Below are positions 31,925 to 44,199 of a DNA stretch of 64,000 nt, in pieces; within the stretch, counting starts at the first letter, position 1; each line of letters starts with the position of its first letter. Made by a program: the position numbers and the translations under genes. Source of the stretch: Acanthosepion lycidas (Eukaryota; Mollusca; Cephalopoda; Sepiida; Sepiidae). The notes under the pieces are model-generated. The model did no database searches and had not been told where the DNA came from. It saw only the letters and a program-made list of their open reading frames with translations. The stretch spans positions 45,717,307-45,781,306 of the forward strand of contig OZ010600.1 in NCBI GenBank assembly GCA_963932145.1. Direction: 5' to 3'.

Positions 31925-33040
31925 TAACTGAAAATAAACTAGTTGGAACGAGACTATGCTAAATGATAAGGGGAAAAGTATAAAAAACAGACTAAAATTG
32001 ATAAAGAAGAAAACAGAAGATTTACCGATTGCAGGATAATCCTAAGTGATGAGTAAACCGAAGAGAAATTCAGAAAAACGAGGCGTCAAACATCTGATGA
32101 GGATATAACTCATATAGTGACTGATCGTCCAATATTAGTGCCGACAGAATATCTACGATAGCACTAGCCAATTTAAAGAGTAATAGGTCATCAAGAAGCT
32201 AAGCAATGTTTTGAATATGTGTTAGGTGTGGCCAATTATGTGAGATATGACTATCAATATAAACGGGATATTTGCAGTCAACTAACCAGACATAAGAGTT
32301 CATCATAAGATTACAAAGATATGCTTTCTCATTGAAACTGCATTCTCAAAATACGAACCTTTTCTCAAAAGAGATGCAATAAATATATTGAACTATCAGT
32401 ACCCGGAGAGTGAAATTCAGTGAATATAGAACGCCCTCATGAGAAGAAAATGAGTTGCCACAAAAGCACTTGACGCTATCAACATAAGATATGAATAATA
32501 ATATCTCCAGAAAAATTAAATTAAGAAACCTGGAATCCCTTAGAACACTTAATGACCTCGTCCTGAAGAAATTATTCGCTTAATATGGTAGCTACATCCT
32601 TGTAATTTTGAAAAATCAGAGGCAAAAAGCCATCAAATATAGAAAAATAAGCGAAACTGAATCTCTGATAATGACATCCTAAAACAAGACTATTATGACA
32701 AATGATATCAGTATTAAATGTCGTCTCTGTGTTGAGCCAGATACAAAATGGTGACATTGGTGAAAACATCAAATTAATCCTAAAACAGTAAAAAAGCAGA
32801 AATGAGTCAGCGGGAAGAGTGATCCATTAGGAATTAAACAAATATTTTATATTTCACCAAACACGTGATTAGAAAAACGAAATGACCTAATCAGTCCCTG
32901 GGACCAGGAAATGCTAGATTCTTTGTCATTTTGGGATTATTGGTATATCAAGGCTAGAAGTGAAAAAAATGAAAATATCATCAAATAGTGGATGTAGCCA
33001 TTCTAACAGAGTTAAACTTGTGAAATAATTTATAAAAGTC
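31925..33040 (+). pseudogene. LINE ORF2 C-terminal relics, heavily decayed
   Basis: Pieces in shifting plus frames match the C-terminal region of the same LINE type: KQTKIDKEENRRFTDCR, then THIVTDRPILVPTEYLR, then a block resembling REIKANKPDI (PDIRVHHKITKICFLIETA) near 32,250-32,340. A second partial copy is suggested by ISIKCRLCVEPDTKW, the Cys box, near 32,705-32,755. Many stops are present. The RT domain is absent. Confidence 0.5.
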
Positions 33041-33850
33041 TAAGAAAAAGAAAAAAAAAAGAAAAAAAGAGGAACATGAAGATAGCTATAACACTTGTAA
33101 AGATTCCCACAAAATAACTGCAAAAATCAAAGATTCGACAAATAATTGATATTTTTGAGGTCTGTGCATATTTGAAGAGAATGCAGTAAAACGTGAACTT
33201 AATCACTAGCAATAGGTAACAAATTCTTGAAAGTATTTAGATATTTCTATTTTTATTTCTTTATTAAATAAATGGTTCGTTTTTAAAGGATTTGCACTAC
33301 AAATCGTTGCTGCTTTCACTAAGAGAGTTTTATTTTTCATTTTTCAAAGTATTTTGTGCGGGGGGGGGACCTACGACGATAACACTTTCTCAATCACAAA
33401 AGGTGACTGTGTGTTTAGTAGGGTTTATTTAAGTAAGTTGAGGCCAGTAAACCTAAGGAAGGAATTGTTTGCTTTTCCTTTTTCACTATCCAATACAATA
33501 TCTATTTGTAGTATCTTGAGAGGTTTTCCCATGTACCATCACATTTTTTCCTTCTCTTCATCAACTGTGTTCCCCAAACCAAACACAGGCCCAACAAGGA
33601 GAGATATCAATGGAGGAAATCTATTCATCTTGATATAACAGGATTGTTACACAGTTGATATACAAAAGAGGAATCTGGACATCAGTAATCCATAAGTTGT
33701 AAACTTAAGTCACTAGTCATTTAGTTCACTGTATGTTTGACCCAATAATCATTGCCGTCTAATTCAGATTTTGGAAAATACAGTTATGTTTTATCTTCGA
33801 CTATGACTGTAAGAGAATATAGTGGTGAGGGGAAAGGTTTTTTAATGAAA
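33041..33850. other. Unique DNA, nothing recognised
   Basis: The 94-residue plus frame at 33,354-33,638 has no recognisable motif; an A/G-rich patch lies at 33,040-33,075. Confidence 0.45.
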
Positions 33851-33851
33851 C

Positions 33852-34306
33852 ATTTAAATTAGGGTTTAGGTGACCAGCCGATTGAGCGGATTTCTCCGAC
33901 CACCAGCTTAAACCCAAGTAGATTAAAAGTGGAGATCGTATGACCTCTCATGCTCTTGAGTCCCAAGTCGCTACCCGCAAGTGGTCACTTTGGAGAGAGG
34001 GTCTTATTCATCTGTTCATGTTGTTGTTCTCAGGTCCACCATAACCCGGGGTGGTAGCATCTGTTAGGGTCCTAGGTATGGGCAAATAGTTTATTCCCAA
34101 ACTGTGGTTAAAACACCGTGAAACGGCAACAAATTTCTGAAAAAAAAATATATATTAGCAATACATTTGACTCTCGACAAAAACACTCTTTACAAAAACA
34201 CATCAATGAAACTACAAACTGATTTCTTATAAATAATACATATTCTATTTTGACGGTATTAAATAACCCATTGTGGTTTATATACCATAAAATAAACCAA
34301 ACCAAA
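33852..34306 (+). repeat. Dispersed repeat, copy 1 (inverted partner at 62,850-63,400)
   Basis: GGTGGTAGCATCTGTTAG near 34,050 and TAACCCATTGTGGTTTATAT near 34,263 occur in the same order in the complement of 62,850-63,320. Family unknown. Confidence 0.65.
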
Positions 34307-36382
34307 CCAAGGCATACTTAGTAAAAATAGTGAAGAATAATTGTTTTTTGACTTTTTGATGAAACCTTCAGCTAAGTACGAACTGTAGAACCGCAAATTA
34401 AGAGAGATTTTTATATTAGAAGCAATATATTTTGAAAGAATGTAAGTATCTTTTAATTATAAGCAGGTATGTACTTAGGAATATTTAGTTCTGTTTGCCC
34501 CAATATAATTTTTTAAAAAATCGTTTAAGTTGTAATGATAAAACTGATAATGATTTTGATGACACACGGAGACGGAAATTCATAGCTTTTCTAGCTATGA
34601 ATTTGAACTTTCCCACCATTTTATTTTTGCTTTGTTATTGATAGCAACAAAATGTCAGTTTGTCAAAATAACTTCTGTCATGAAACTGTTGAATGTTTTT
34701 TGCCCATTGCTGAATTGCAAATTATGGACAAAAGATGGTGAAGTTGAAAGTAAGAGAAAAAAAGGAGGTAGAGGAGGAATGATGACGTGGACGGAGGAGG
34801 AAGAGAGAGAAGATGTTGACAAAGAGTAAGGGGAAAATGAAATAATGCAAATCATGGATAGAGTATATGAATCAAAATAAAGAGAAGAAAATAGAAAAGA
34901 GAAAAATATCTTTAAAAGAATTCTGTATGGTGGCTGAGACAGTTGTGCTTTTATCGTTAGCACTAGTGATCGGTGTAAAAGGCCAAGGAAAAATCAGAAT
35001 TTCGAAGGATTATTTTCAAGATTTACCCACGAAGAAGATTGGCGCAACAATATCTTTCTATATCTACTTTCCATTTGGCCTTATGTTGTACTAAGATAAA
35101 ATAAATTAATTATCAAAAGAAGTAATATTCTAAAATTCTGTGTATATGTCCATATGCGTTGATGAGTGTGTGTGTGTGTTAGTGTGTGTATAAGGAAGCT
35201 TCTGTGCGTCCTTTTATTGTACCAGCGTGTGTGTGTGTGTGTGCTTGTGTGTATCGCAACTTTATGTGTGGTAGTATGTTATATATGTGTGTATGTACAC
35301 ATATCCCTGGGTACTTACGAATTTGAGCTTGTGTATGCTTCTGTATGAAAGTGTGCCTTGTGTTCTTGTTTGTGCATCGGTGTGAGTCTATTTCTGGGAT
35401 AATGACTAGGTTGGCTAAGCCAGCAAATCTTAAATCGATGTGCGTCCTTTGTGTTTGTCTCTCTGTCCTTGAAAAACGCGTCTCTTGATGTACTAAAATA
35501 TTTACGGTTTCACATGCTACTTACTTGTATCATTAATTCTTTGGAGTTAATCCACTCACTGGCCCAGAGGTAACCCATTCCCGCCTTTTTCTCTCACACT
35601 TTTTCATAAATAGACAAAAATACGCGCGAGACGTCACACACATGTAGCATGCATAAATTGATATCTACACATATAATCAGATCGGATAAAAAAGCCACTC
35701 ATCTGAATGTTAGAACGAACTTTCGAGGGCAAATCGGCTACTTTCTTGCCTTCTGTACCAATATTAACAAAAGGCAGATTCTAATGTCTAATTTTGCAAT
35801 AAATTCAAATCTTAGATAATTATGAAAATTCTTTCTTTCTTTCTTTCTATTTATATTGTCAATTTCGAAAATTACCGTTAAAACATGGCTTAATGGCAAA
35901 CTTGTTTAAATGAAATGAAAAAGCAAAATGAATCGTAGGTTTACGTAATTAATTTAACAAGACACTGAGAAGACTTAGTTTCTGTCCAGAATGCTTCGAT
36001 GATACACAGTACGTTATCGTCGTGGATGACAAAGGCCAAGATTCTAAATAAGACTTTGCTTCTCACGCTTAGCCATTAACATCTTTTGTGTAACTACCGA
36101 CGCAAGTAATAATAAAATTTCTATGGGACATTACTTTCTGCATTGCCCTATGGCGTTCGGAAAAGCAATTTGTTAATTTCTTTCGCTATTCTTCAAATAA
36201 ATATCACAAAGCGTCTAAAATAATTAATAAAATTATAAAGAAATATATTAATTTAATAAAATTCCGTCTTGGTATTCTCAAAGAATTTTTGAAGAATTTA
36301 GCACATTGTATCAAAATAAAAATGGGGGTCTAAGTTTTTCGATTTTTCTTTTAATGGATGTATTCTGAAACTAAAATTTGAT
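34307..36382. other. AT-rich unique DNA with cryptic GA and TG simplicity
   Basis: A purine-rich patch at 34,740-34,900 and irregular (TG)n at 35,150-35,400. Frames at 34,632-35,094 follow this simplicity and look non-coding. Nothing else recognised. Confidence 0.5.
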
Positions 36383-36388
36383 CTATCG

Positions 36389-36459
<71 letters not shown>
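36383..36459. repeat. (CTAT)n microsatellite
   Basis: About 19 tetranucleotide units. Confidence 0.97.
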
Positions 36460-36714
36460 CTTAGGTGTGACTACGGATATGTTAATTAAAATTTAAAAAC
36501 CATTTGCAATAATTTAAATATATTCTTTGAATTATCAATTTTAGTTTTAATTGCCATAAAATAGTGTACATTCAGTCGTTAAAAATTTCGCATACGTAAA
36601 ATAATTTTTATAATATTTTTAATTCATTATTTTTTAAAATTCCAAATTAACTCACCATATTTTAACAGCTAAACATCAGAATACTGATTTTAGGAAATGG
36701 GTCGTATATGTGTT

Positions 36715-36716
<2 letters not shown>

Positions 36717-36799
<83 letters not shown>

Positions 36800-36800
36800 A
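36717..36800. repeat. (TA)n(TG)n microsatellite
   Basis: TA for about 58 bp, then TG. Confidence 0.95.
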
Positions 36801-37919
36801 AGATAAAATTCTCTAAAAGCTAAATTGTTAAAAATGTTTATAAATACTTTCTAAGTGGGGAAAGTGTGAAAAGGGATTCGCTGGGTGTGAAATAATTATT
36901 TATATGACGCGATGTGGAACAAGATGAAAGATTAACAAGCAATAAAGAATTTCCAAGAAAATAAATCGGAAGAGACAAAGAGGATATGAAAAGCGAGTTT
37001 AACGTTACATTTACAGACACCATATATGTTAAAAGGGGGTGGAAATTATTATTTCAAACCGTTTTGCAATGGTGTTGTAGGGTAATAGTTATAAAAAGGA
37101 AATGAGAGTGAAGCAATTATGACTTGGCTTCTGTATCGAACAATATGGCAGCCATTCTAGAAAGAAAGGAGACTGATCGAAAGGTAAGGTTATTAATGAA
37201 ACAGGAAAAATGAAGAATGCAAACAAAAGTGTTATTTTAATTTTCGGGAAGCATCCCCTTTAAGAATTGAAGAAATATAAATGTAGAGATGAATAAAGTA
37301 TCGAAAAAAAAGCAAGAGTAATTGAGAGTTTTTCTTTACGATGATCTACACGCTATTTGATATTCTTATCACCTGGCATGTCTATGTAGGTGTTAACAAT
37401 TCTTAATATTCCAGAATTATGTTATTTTAAAAAATTATTTTCTTTCTTTTTCATCTATGGTGAGAGTTCATTTTATGTTTTATTTTTATTTTGTTATTAC
37501 GATGATGAGATACAGAACACAAAGCAAGTGCTTCCCAAATTTTCACCATGAAATATTTTTCATAATTATTAGTATATAATATTTAGAATATTTTCATTTA
37601 TTTTAAAGTTTTGCTGAAAGAATAATTTGTAAACAACTGCAAACGAAACTGCTAGAAAAAGCACATATGGAATTTACACTCTGCCATCAGAGAACTCTAT
37701 CAATTCTTTAGAGTTTTTGTGATATTTTATCAAAAGGAACAACTAACATTAACTTCACCGGTGTCCACATCTCACACATTTTCTTCGTATTTTTATTCGA
37801 GATTATTTCAAGCGATATTTTCGTCGCTAAAATAAAACAAACATGTATATATATTAAAAAATATTTATTGATTTCTTTAGTTTGGTGGAAGAATTAGCAA
37901 AACACTTGCATCGTATAAA

Positions 37920-37921
<2 letters not shown>
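36801..37921. other. Unique AT-rich DNA, nothing recognised
   Basis: No convincing frame, repeat or structural RNA found. Confidence 0.5.

Positions 37922-37974
<53 letters not shown>
37922..37974. repeat. (TA)n microsatellite at the truncation point of PLE copy 2
   Basis: About 53 bp directly joined to the middle of the GIY-YIG coding region. Confidence 0.95.
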
Positions 37975-37976
<2 letters not shown>

Positions 37977-38651
37977 CGAATTAAATAATATTTATGTTGG
38001 TCACACCACAAACTCACTTTCACGACGCTTGACACTACATTTGAATGAAAACTCTAACATTTTTATGCATTTAAAACAACATGCCTACCCGCACACACAA
38101 TTCCATAAAATACTTGTCGAAAACACAATTGTACTTCGACATGAAAACAATAGACTAAAAATCCTTGAAGCATTATACATCAAACAATTGAAACCCAACC
38201 TAAACAAAATCAATTATGGCATCTCTACAAATATTCTTAAATGTCTAAAATTGGTAACAGAAGCAATTGGTTTATACCAAGGGCTTCCCATACTTCATAC
38301 TTCTCCAATTCCCTCTCGTGTGGTCATATGTGACTTCATGAGATACGGTGCAATTTTCGCTTCTAGCGTCTTATATGCACGTGTTTATCGTTGCTTAGAA
38401 ATCATCTATGTAAACAATGACAGACTATCATCACTGTCTTGTCCGTATATTGCTTAATATGTTGTAATTGACATCCTATGATAATGGCTTATGTAAGCCG
38501 AAAGCTTAGATTGTATTAAAAAATATGGATCAATATTGTGAATTTCTTTCTTCGTTCAACGATAATGTTATTAAACTTATCAGACGTTATGAAAAAAATT
38601 TGCATAAAATAGACGACACTTGTCTATATTATTTAATGAACCGTGCATAAA

Positions 38652-38655
<4 letters not shown>
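37975..38655 (+). mobile_element. Penelope-like element copy 2, 5'-truncated inside GIY-YIG
   Basis: The copy begins at ELNNIYVGHTTNSLSRRL, the YIG motif, right after (TA)n. The frame is open to 38,457 and includes LVENTIVLRHENNRL and KILEALYIKQLKPNLNKI, the C-terminal helix with the conserved Glu. It then runs past the usual stop, because TAA in copies 1 and 3 is AAA here, through what is 3' UTR in the others. After the hairpin/GAAA motif (38,482-38,503) comes the MDQYCEFLSS frame (38,525 onward), broken by a small deletion, ending at (TA)n from 38,656. The CRE palindrome is mutated (TGACTTCA). Confidence 0.88.
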
Positions 38656-38714
<59 letters not shown>

Positions 38715-38722
38715 GTGTGTGT
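38656..38722. repeat. (TA)n(TG)n microsatellite at the 3' boundary of PLE copy 2
   Basis: Same junction as in copy 1: the word GTGCATAAATGAA, then TA. Confidence 0.95.
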
Positions 38723-38852
38723 TCTGCCGGAGAGCACATTTTGTTTATTAAGTTTTCTCGAATACCCAGGCCAGTACACGAAAAAGAATACTGTTTAAAA
38801 TAAACAGAAAGTCTACTCAAATACAGGTATCCACTAAAAATAACATTTAGAG

Positions 38853-38855
<3 letters not shown>

Positions 38856-38922
<67 letters not shown>

Positions 38923-38967
38923 ATATTGATATTATTAGTGGTCAATATATATATATATATATATATT
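38856..38967. repeat. (TA)n microsatellites with a TGATAT interruption
   Basis: Two TA tracts (38,856-38,920 and 38,943-38,967). Confidence 0.95.
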
Positions 38968-39125
38968 TCCAACAGTATAGAATCCAGGTAGAACTCAATG
39001 AACAGGATAGAGTAAGGACATAATATAAAAAGCTCAAACCCGAATATTCCATGTTTATAATTTATTACATTGGAATCGTTATCACGATCCAATTCATCAG
39101 ACGTACAAATTCAAAAAGAAATCGG

Positions 39126-39180
39126 AAAATATAACTCCGGGTATAAAAAAATTTGGTTTTTATACCCAGAGTTATATTTT
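39126..39180. repeat. 24-bp inverted repeat hairpin
   Basis: Arms 39,126-39,149 and 39,157-39,180 are complementary with a single mismatch and a 7-base spacer. It lies in the 90-residue-plus plus-strand frame at 39,070-39,393, which is otherwise unrecognised. Confidence 0.85.
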
Positions 39181-39329
39181 CTTTCCTTCGAGCATGCTTC
39201 TGCCAGCAAGCCTTCGTTACTTATCTCCTCTCTCTCTTTGTATATTATGTTATCGATTAAACATTTGTTGTTGAGTGGGAAATTTTCCCCAGTTAAATTT
39301 AATGATGTTAAAATAAAACCATTAAATAT

Positions 39330-39760
39330 TACTGTTATTGTCGTTGTAATTGTTGTTGGTTTCGTTGAGTATTTTTTTTTTCATTGTGCTTAGTTATTAC
39401 TTTCTGCATGTTATACATTTCAGCTGTAACTAATTTGGATTGTATTTTTGGTGATAATTTTCTGTTTTAAGGGAAGTGTTTGTCAATTATTTTAAGAATA
39501 TTTTTCCCTATTTTTGTTTTTATTGTATCCTTGTAGGGGGTGGTGTCGAACCAAATTATATTTCTTTTTCAGTTGTTTCTGTTTGAATTGTTTTCGTTTT
39601 TAAATTCTAGTTTGTTTGAATATCCGCTGTTTCTTCGGGCTAATTCACTTATTTTGTTTTTATATTTTTTTTCATTTTTAGGCTTCTAGAATTTATTGAA
39701 ATTCTTTTATTTATAGACATGCGTATTTGTTTAATTTTTGCTAATGTATATTGGGTTGTT
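39330..39760 (-). pseudogene. RT/GIY-YIG retroelement relic, second copy
   Basis: The minus strand reads IIWFDTTPYKDTIKTKIGK, KNILKIIDKHFP, a stop, then NRKLSPKIQSK and MYNMQKVITKHNEKKIL. This matches the NPPF...KHF...N-rich block of the longer copy at 53.8-55.1 kb (IWLKPPFHLAVKTRISEKFF, DKHFSK). Only the segment between RT and endonuclease is preserved. Confidence 0.6.
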
Positions 39761-39782
39761 GCTTCGTTTATATATACATACA

Positions 39783-39787
<5 letters not shown>

Positions 39788-39831
<44 letters not shown>
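39788..39831. repeat. (TA)n microsatellite
   Basis: About 44 bp. Confidence 0.95.
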
Positions 39832-39835
<4 letters not shown>

Positions 39836-39959
39836 CGTAACCTTTCCTATATTTTATTCAAATAATTTTTTTAATAAAACCATAGCGATGTTGAATTAAA
39901 TGTATTTAAAAGAAATCATACGACCCAGTTATTGTCAACACAAATTTTAGCTGTAGTAT

Positions 39960-40270
39960 GATACGGCTTTCTATATCTGCTGGCTTTCAATATCTGCTGA
40001 CATGCTGCTACTAGAAAATTACACGCATTCATGAAAGAACATAAGTACTCTACACTCTCATTGTGATGTAGACACATTTTGTTTCTTCAATACTAACACA
40101 ATTGATTCGGTTGTATTGTAAAGAACACAAGCAAAAATATTTTTGTGAAGTTGTTTTGCAAGGAATCTCTGTAATCTATTCATTTCAATCTGAAAAACAA
40201 TAACAAATACTTAATAATAAATAGCCGTGCTGAAAATTGATTATTTCCTTTATTTAAACACAACTAAACC
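39960..40270 (+). repeat. Dispersed repeat, copy 1 (partner at 50,415-50,720)
   Basis: Shared words in order include AAAATTACACG, TTGGTTGTATTGTAAAGAA-type sequence, CAAAAATATTTTTG and GAAGTTGTTT. By eye about 75% similar over 250-300 bp. No coding sequence; family unknown. Confidence 0.7.
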
Positions 40271-40275
40271 ACTAC

Positions 40276-40307
40276 AATATATATATATATATATATAATT
40301 ATATAAG

Positions 40308-40363
<56 letters not shown>

Positions 40364-40377
40364 CACACACACACAAC
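40276..40377. repeat. (TA)n and (CA)n microsatellites
   Basis: Short TA followed by about 65 bp of CA. Confidence 0.95.
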
Positions 40378-40590
40378 ACATCTATCTCTATATATATATC
40401 ATAAATAGAATTAATTACATTTACCGGTTGACTATCCGAGAAATTTCGTAGAAATATGTATCCTTCAACACATATTTTTACGAAATTGCAGGCCGGTAAA
40501 TGCAATCAAAACTGTTTATTAGAAATAATTGTATCTATAAAAAATAAAGTATAAACAGAAAATATATTAAAAAAATTGTCGGTCCATTTC

Positions 40591-40592
<2 letters not shown>

Positions 40593-40654
<62 letters not shown>

Positions 40655-40676
40655 CAGAGACAGAGAGATGTACACA

Positions 40677-40734
<58 letters not shown>
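40593..40734. repeat. (TA)n(GA)n and (TA)n microsatellites
   Basis: TA and GA at 40,593-40,660, TA at 40,680-40,734. Confidence 0.95.
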
Positions 40735-40738
<4 letters not shown>

Positions 40739-40870
40739 GGATAGAACGTATGTAAATATAAATGTGGACATTGTAGTCTACACTCAGCGGCGACAGTCTG
40801 TTTCATGCTTATACGCTTTGATTACATATAAGCATGAAGCAAAATGCCGCCGATGGGTGTTGCCTTCAGT
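40735..40870 (-). repeat. Dispersed repeat end (partner at 28,431-28,560)
   Basis: The complement reads CTGTCGCCGCTGAGTG ... TATTTACATACGTTCTAT CCCTGA and runs into (TA)n, as the partner does at its end. It also contains a 10-bp inverted repeat, CATGCTTATA...TATAAGCATG (near 40,805-40,837). Confidence 0.6.
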
Positions 40871-40887
40871 ATCTATCTATCTATCTA

Positions 40888-40939
<52 letters not shown>
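40871..40939. repeat. (TCTA)n(TA)n microsatellite
   Basis: Compound tract. Confidence 0.95.
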
Positions 40940-40941
<2 letters not shown>

Positions 40942-41153
40942 CTTTTAATTAAAGCAACTGTGGTGCAAGGTTGCAGGGGAAATGTGTAAACCTAGCTAAT
41001 CTGATTCACGACCCATTCATTCATTGCAATTTGCTCATTCGCCACAAAAACTCATGCCTCACCATTCAATAATACATATACTACAATACTACAAATTCAT
41101 AGGGAAACTAAAAACACATGACGTAGACCCTAACCCTAACTCCTAACGTTCTC

Positions 41154-41156
<3 letters not shown>

Positions 41157-41212
<56 letters not shown>
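41157..41212. repeat. (TA)n microsatellite
   Basis: About 56 bp. A two-unit CCCTAA word at 41,130 precedes it. Confidence 0.95.
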
Positions 41213-41216
<4 letters not shown>

Positions 41217-42090
41217 CTACTTATGAATAGATGATATTGGTCAATTTATATTTATATTTAGTATTACAAAATATCAAATAAAGAACTTTCCCTCGTTTTT
41301 AATTGCATGAGTTTCTCCGATCACTACAATTGTAACCTGTTCAAGTCATGCTAACTGTTATTTTCCCTACCTATCCGCATAAACCCTCTATCTTGAGTGG
41401 CTCTCGTGCCTTGTATAGAGTGATCATCATTGTAAAAAAATGTATATTTTTATAGTTAAAATATGTTAATATCAATTCCTGCCTCGTGACTTACGAATTT
41501 CTACTAACTGCATGTAACGTCATAATAGTGTTATTTATATTGCATAGTGATATTCTTTAATGTTTTAACGTCAATGCAATATTTTTAAACTTCAAGACTT
41601 AATTTTGATCAAATATTTCATCATTTTACGCTATCTCTTTCTCTTCTTGACCTTTTGGTCCTGAAGTAGAAATTAACCGCAATCCAATTTCAAGGGACCG
41701 TCTACCCCAGGATGCATCTTCCCTATTGCACTTAAAGGGTTAGGCTCAGGATAAACCCCTAATGCCTGAGGCATCACTCAAAGGGGAAATGGACAATTCC
41801 TGGTGCTACCTGCATCTAAGCGTGTGGCAATCCACATTAAATTGAACCTGCGTTATAGTCTGCCTTCATGTAGAGGTTGGTAAATAGTTTCTATCATGAA
41901 AGATCGCTTTCACACATGAAATCATGAAATAAAATAAAATATTTTATATTATCAAAATGAACTTTCCTGAATAAGATATTTATTGGCACCAATACTAACC
42001 ATCTTCCATGTCAACAGCGGAAGAAAATCAACAATACATAAGAAAGATGAAAGAAACAGAGATGTAAAGTAGCTAAGCACTGTCTAAGAG
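41213..42090. other. Unique DNA, possibly decayed LINE upstream region
   Basis: Nothing recognised with confidence; includes the palindrome ATGCCTGAGGCAT near 41,762. Confidence 0.4.
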
Positions 42091-42094
42091 AAAC

Positions 42095-42836
42095 AAAGCA
42101 ATAGAAACTGACGAAATGATACGATCGAAATATATGACAGCGGTGACATACCGGAGAACATCAGTAGATCAATTTTCATAATGCTATCACAGAAAACAGA
42201 TCTGAATAAAGACAAATTCCATAGGACAATCAGTTTGATGAGCCGTATAAAACCAATAATGAGAATTCTATTGAATGTAGCTCGTAGCAGAATTAGACTG
42301 GGTATAGAGAAAAAACTATGTGGGTATGTGCAAAATAGTGTGACATGAAATGCAGTTTTTATTATCAGAATGCTATCAGAGGGACTAAAATAAGTGTATA
42401 AGTTATATTCATGGATTACACCAAGACATTTGATTGAGTGCGAAACAAAGATATACTTGAAATATGAGAAAATCTTCGTTTACACTTGAAAGATATTCGA
42501 GTAGTCCGTAATTTGTACTGGGAATAAACAGCTTGCATTCAAATAGAGAATGAGTTAGATGAAGACGCAAAAATAGAAAGAGGAGTACAATAATTTTTTT
42601 TCTCACCGGATTTATTTAACCTAGTATTCTAAGCGGACTAGAAGGCCTACCAGGATGTACTATTGGACTAAACTTTGATTGGCTGTTACGTCATGTCTAA
42701 TCTTCTATATAGTAGTAATTGCTGGATAGTTTCCTAACAGATGTAGAAACATAGATGTAGTTCTACCGACGAGTGTTGAAAATACACTGGACAGATTATG
42801 AAATGAACTAGGAACATTTTAGGAAAATGGGATTAG
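42095..42836 (+). pseudogene. Non-LTR retrotransposon RT relic
   Basis: Plus-strand pieces follow the canonical RT order: IYDSGDIPENISRSIF (42,131 onward), FHRTISLMSRI, a CGYVQNSVT...NAVFIIRML block, FMDYTKTFD (motif A, with its Asp, near 42,408), KDIRVVRNLYWE, ACIQIENELDEDAKIERGVQ and FFLTGFI. These match invertebrate LINE ORF2 proteins with FIDYTKAFD and NLYWEQTA motifs. At least four stops and two frameshifts are present. The YADD box is not recognisable. It is plausibly the same element type as the 3' ends at 31.3-31.9 kb. Confidence 0.82.
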
Positions 42837-42837
42837 A

Positions 42838-42915
42838 AAGAAGAAGAAGAAGAAGAAGAAGAAGAAGAAGAAGAAGAAGAAGAAGAAGAAGAACAACAAC
42901 AACAACAACAACAAC

Positions 42916-42971
<56 letters not shown>

Positions 42972-42984
42972 TGATGATGATGAT
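42838..42984. repeat. Four-part in-phase trinucleotide array (AAG, AAC, AAT, GAT)
   Basis: (AGA)n at 42,838-42,890, (AAC)n at 42,893-42,915, (AAT)n at 42,916-42,968 and (GAT)n at 42,967-42,984 follow each other without phase change. Confidence 0.97.
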
Positions 42985-43225
42985 ATAAAAAAAAAGCAGA
43001 AATTAGTGGAACAATAATATATATAATAACAAAATGATATATTGAGAAAAATAGGATTGGAAATGTTAACACTCACAGACCAAAGTGAAGGCACGAGAAG
43101 TAAGCGAAAATAGCGAGTAAACTGTCAAGTAAATGAATACTGGAACAAACCCTATAAAGACAAAGAGAGATCGTAAACAACAAAAACTACAGGTTTTGGC
43201 GAGTCTGAAGGGATATATATAGCAC

Positions 43226-43240
43226 ACACACGCGCACAAG

Positions 43241-43314
<74 letters not shown>
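43226..43314. repeat. Self-complementary (CA)n(TA)n(TG)n tract
   Basis: CA (from 43,226), TA (43,260-43,283) and TG (to 43,314) form a long perfect palindrome-like array. DNA from 42,985 to 43,225 and 43,315 to 43,943 holds nothing recognised apart from (GA)n after the tract. Confidence 0.95.
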
Positions 43315-43316
<2 letters not shown>

Positions 43317-43942
43317 GAGAGAAGAGAATAGAGAGAGAGAAAGAGAAAGAGAAAAAGGAATGAGTTGATTTGATTGTTATCAATTTCTTTAATGTCCATC
43401 TCTCTTGATAGCAAAACTGTTTAACCCGACTTTGGAGCATCGTTTAGTGAGAAATGGCCAGCGCTGATATGATTGTTTATTTTAGTTTCCCGTTCCGTCT
43501 TTCCATTTCTCGTTTTCTTTTTCTTCTTCTTGTTTCTGTCTTTCAAGTAACCTTCATTTTTACCAACTTTTTCTATTCTTCCCCTCCCTCTTCATAATCA
43601 TAATTCAATAAAGTAATTAAAAAAAAAGCTTTTATTTGGGTGTAGACTTAATTTCATCGAAATCCTTTTAAGAGAAAAAAAAGTTAAATTCTCCATATGG
43701 AATCCATCACCATAACCCTTTAATCGCTGTTTGAAAAAGTACCAGCGTTTTGATATGTCACGCGACCCCAATGACTTGATCTTTGGAAAGCATATAATTT
43801 TACCCCCAACGATCACGGATCCTGCTAAGAGCGTCAAGCCCCCAAATCTCGAATATGTGGATGACCCTTATGTCGAACTCCACTCCGGATCAACTGCTCC
43901 GTAGCTAATCTTGTCTTAACTTTCCCTCTCCCCACTTGACGG

Positions 43943-43943
<1 letters not shown>

Positions 43944-44019
<76 letters not shown>
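43944..44019. repeat. (CA)n(GA)n microsatellite
   Basis: CA then GA, about 76 bp. Confidence 0.95.
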
Positions 44020-44199
44020 CAATAACAAGAGCGACATTCGAGTCGAAGAGCCCAAAGCACTAATCTCTGTTGGACAGAAGACTGGTTTATTTATTTGTGT
44101 AATCCCGTGCACCGTCCTTAACATCTGTTTATATGAAATCCTTTTTCATTTTCAGCCACGCGTTTTACCTTTATCCATAAATCTGTTGAGAGCGAGGAA

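Noticed and set aside
32085-32110. Other CTGATGA words (32,095; 10,005; 62,358)
   Set aside because: No stem II followed by GAAA at a suitable distance.
37882-38457. 191-codon frame as a host GIY-YIG protein
   Set aside because: The start lies in a (TA)n tract, the downstream third is non-coding in the two sister copies, and the whole segment is a PLE copy.
41125-41145. CCCTAACCCTAAC, telomere-like
   Set aside because: Only two hexamer units; no array.
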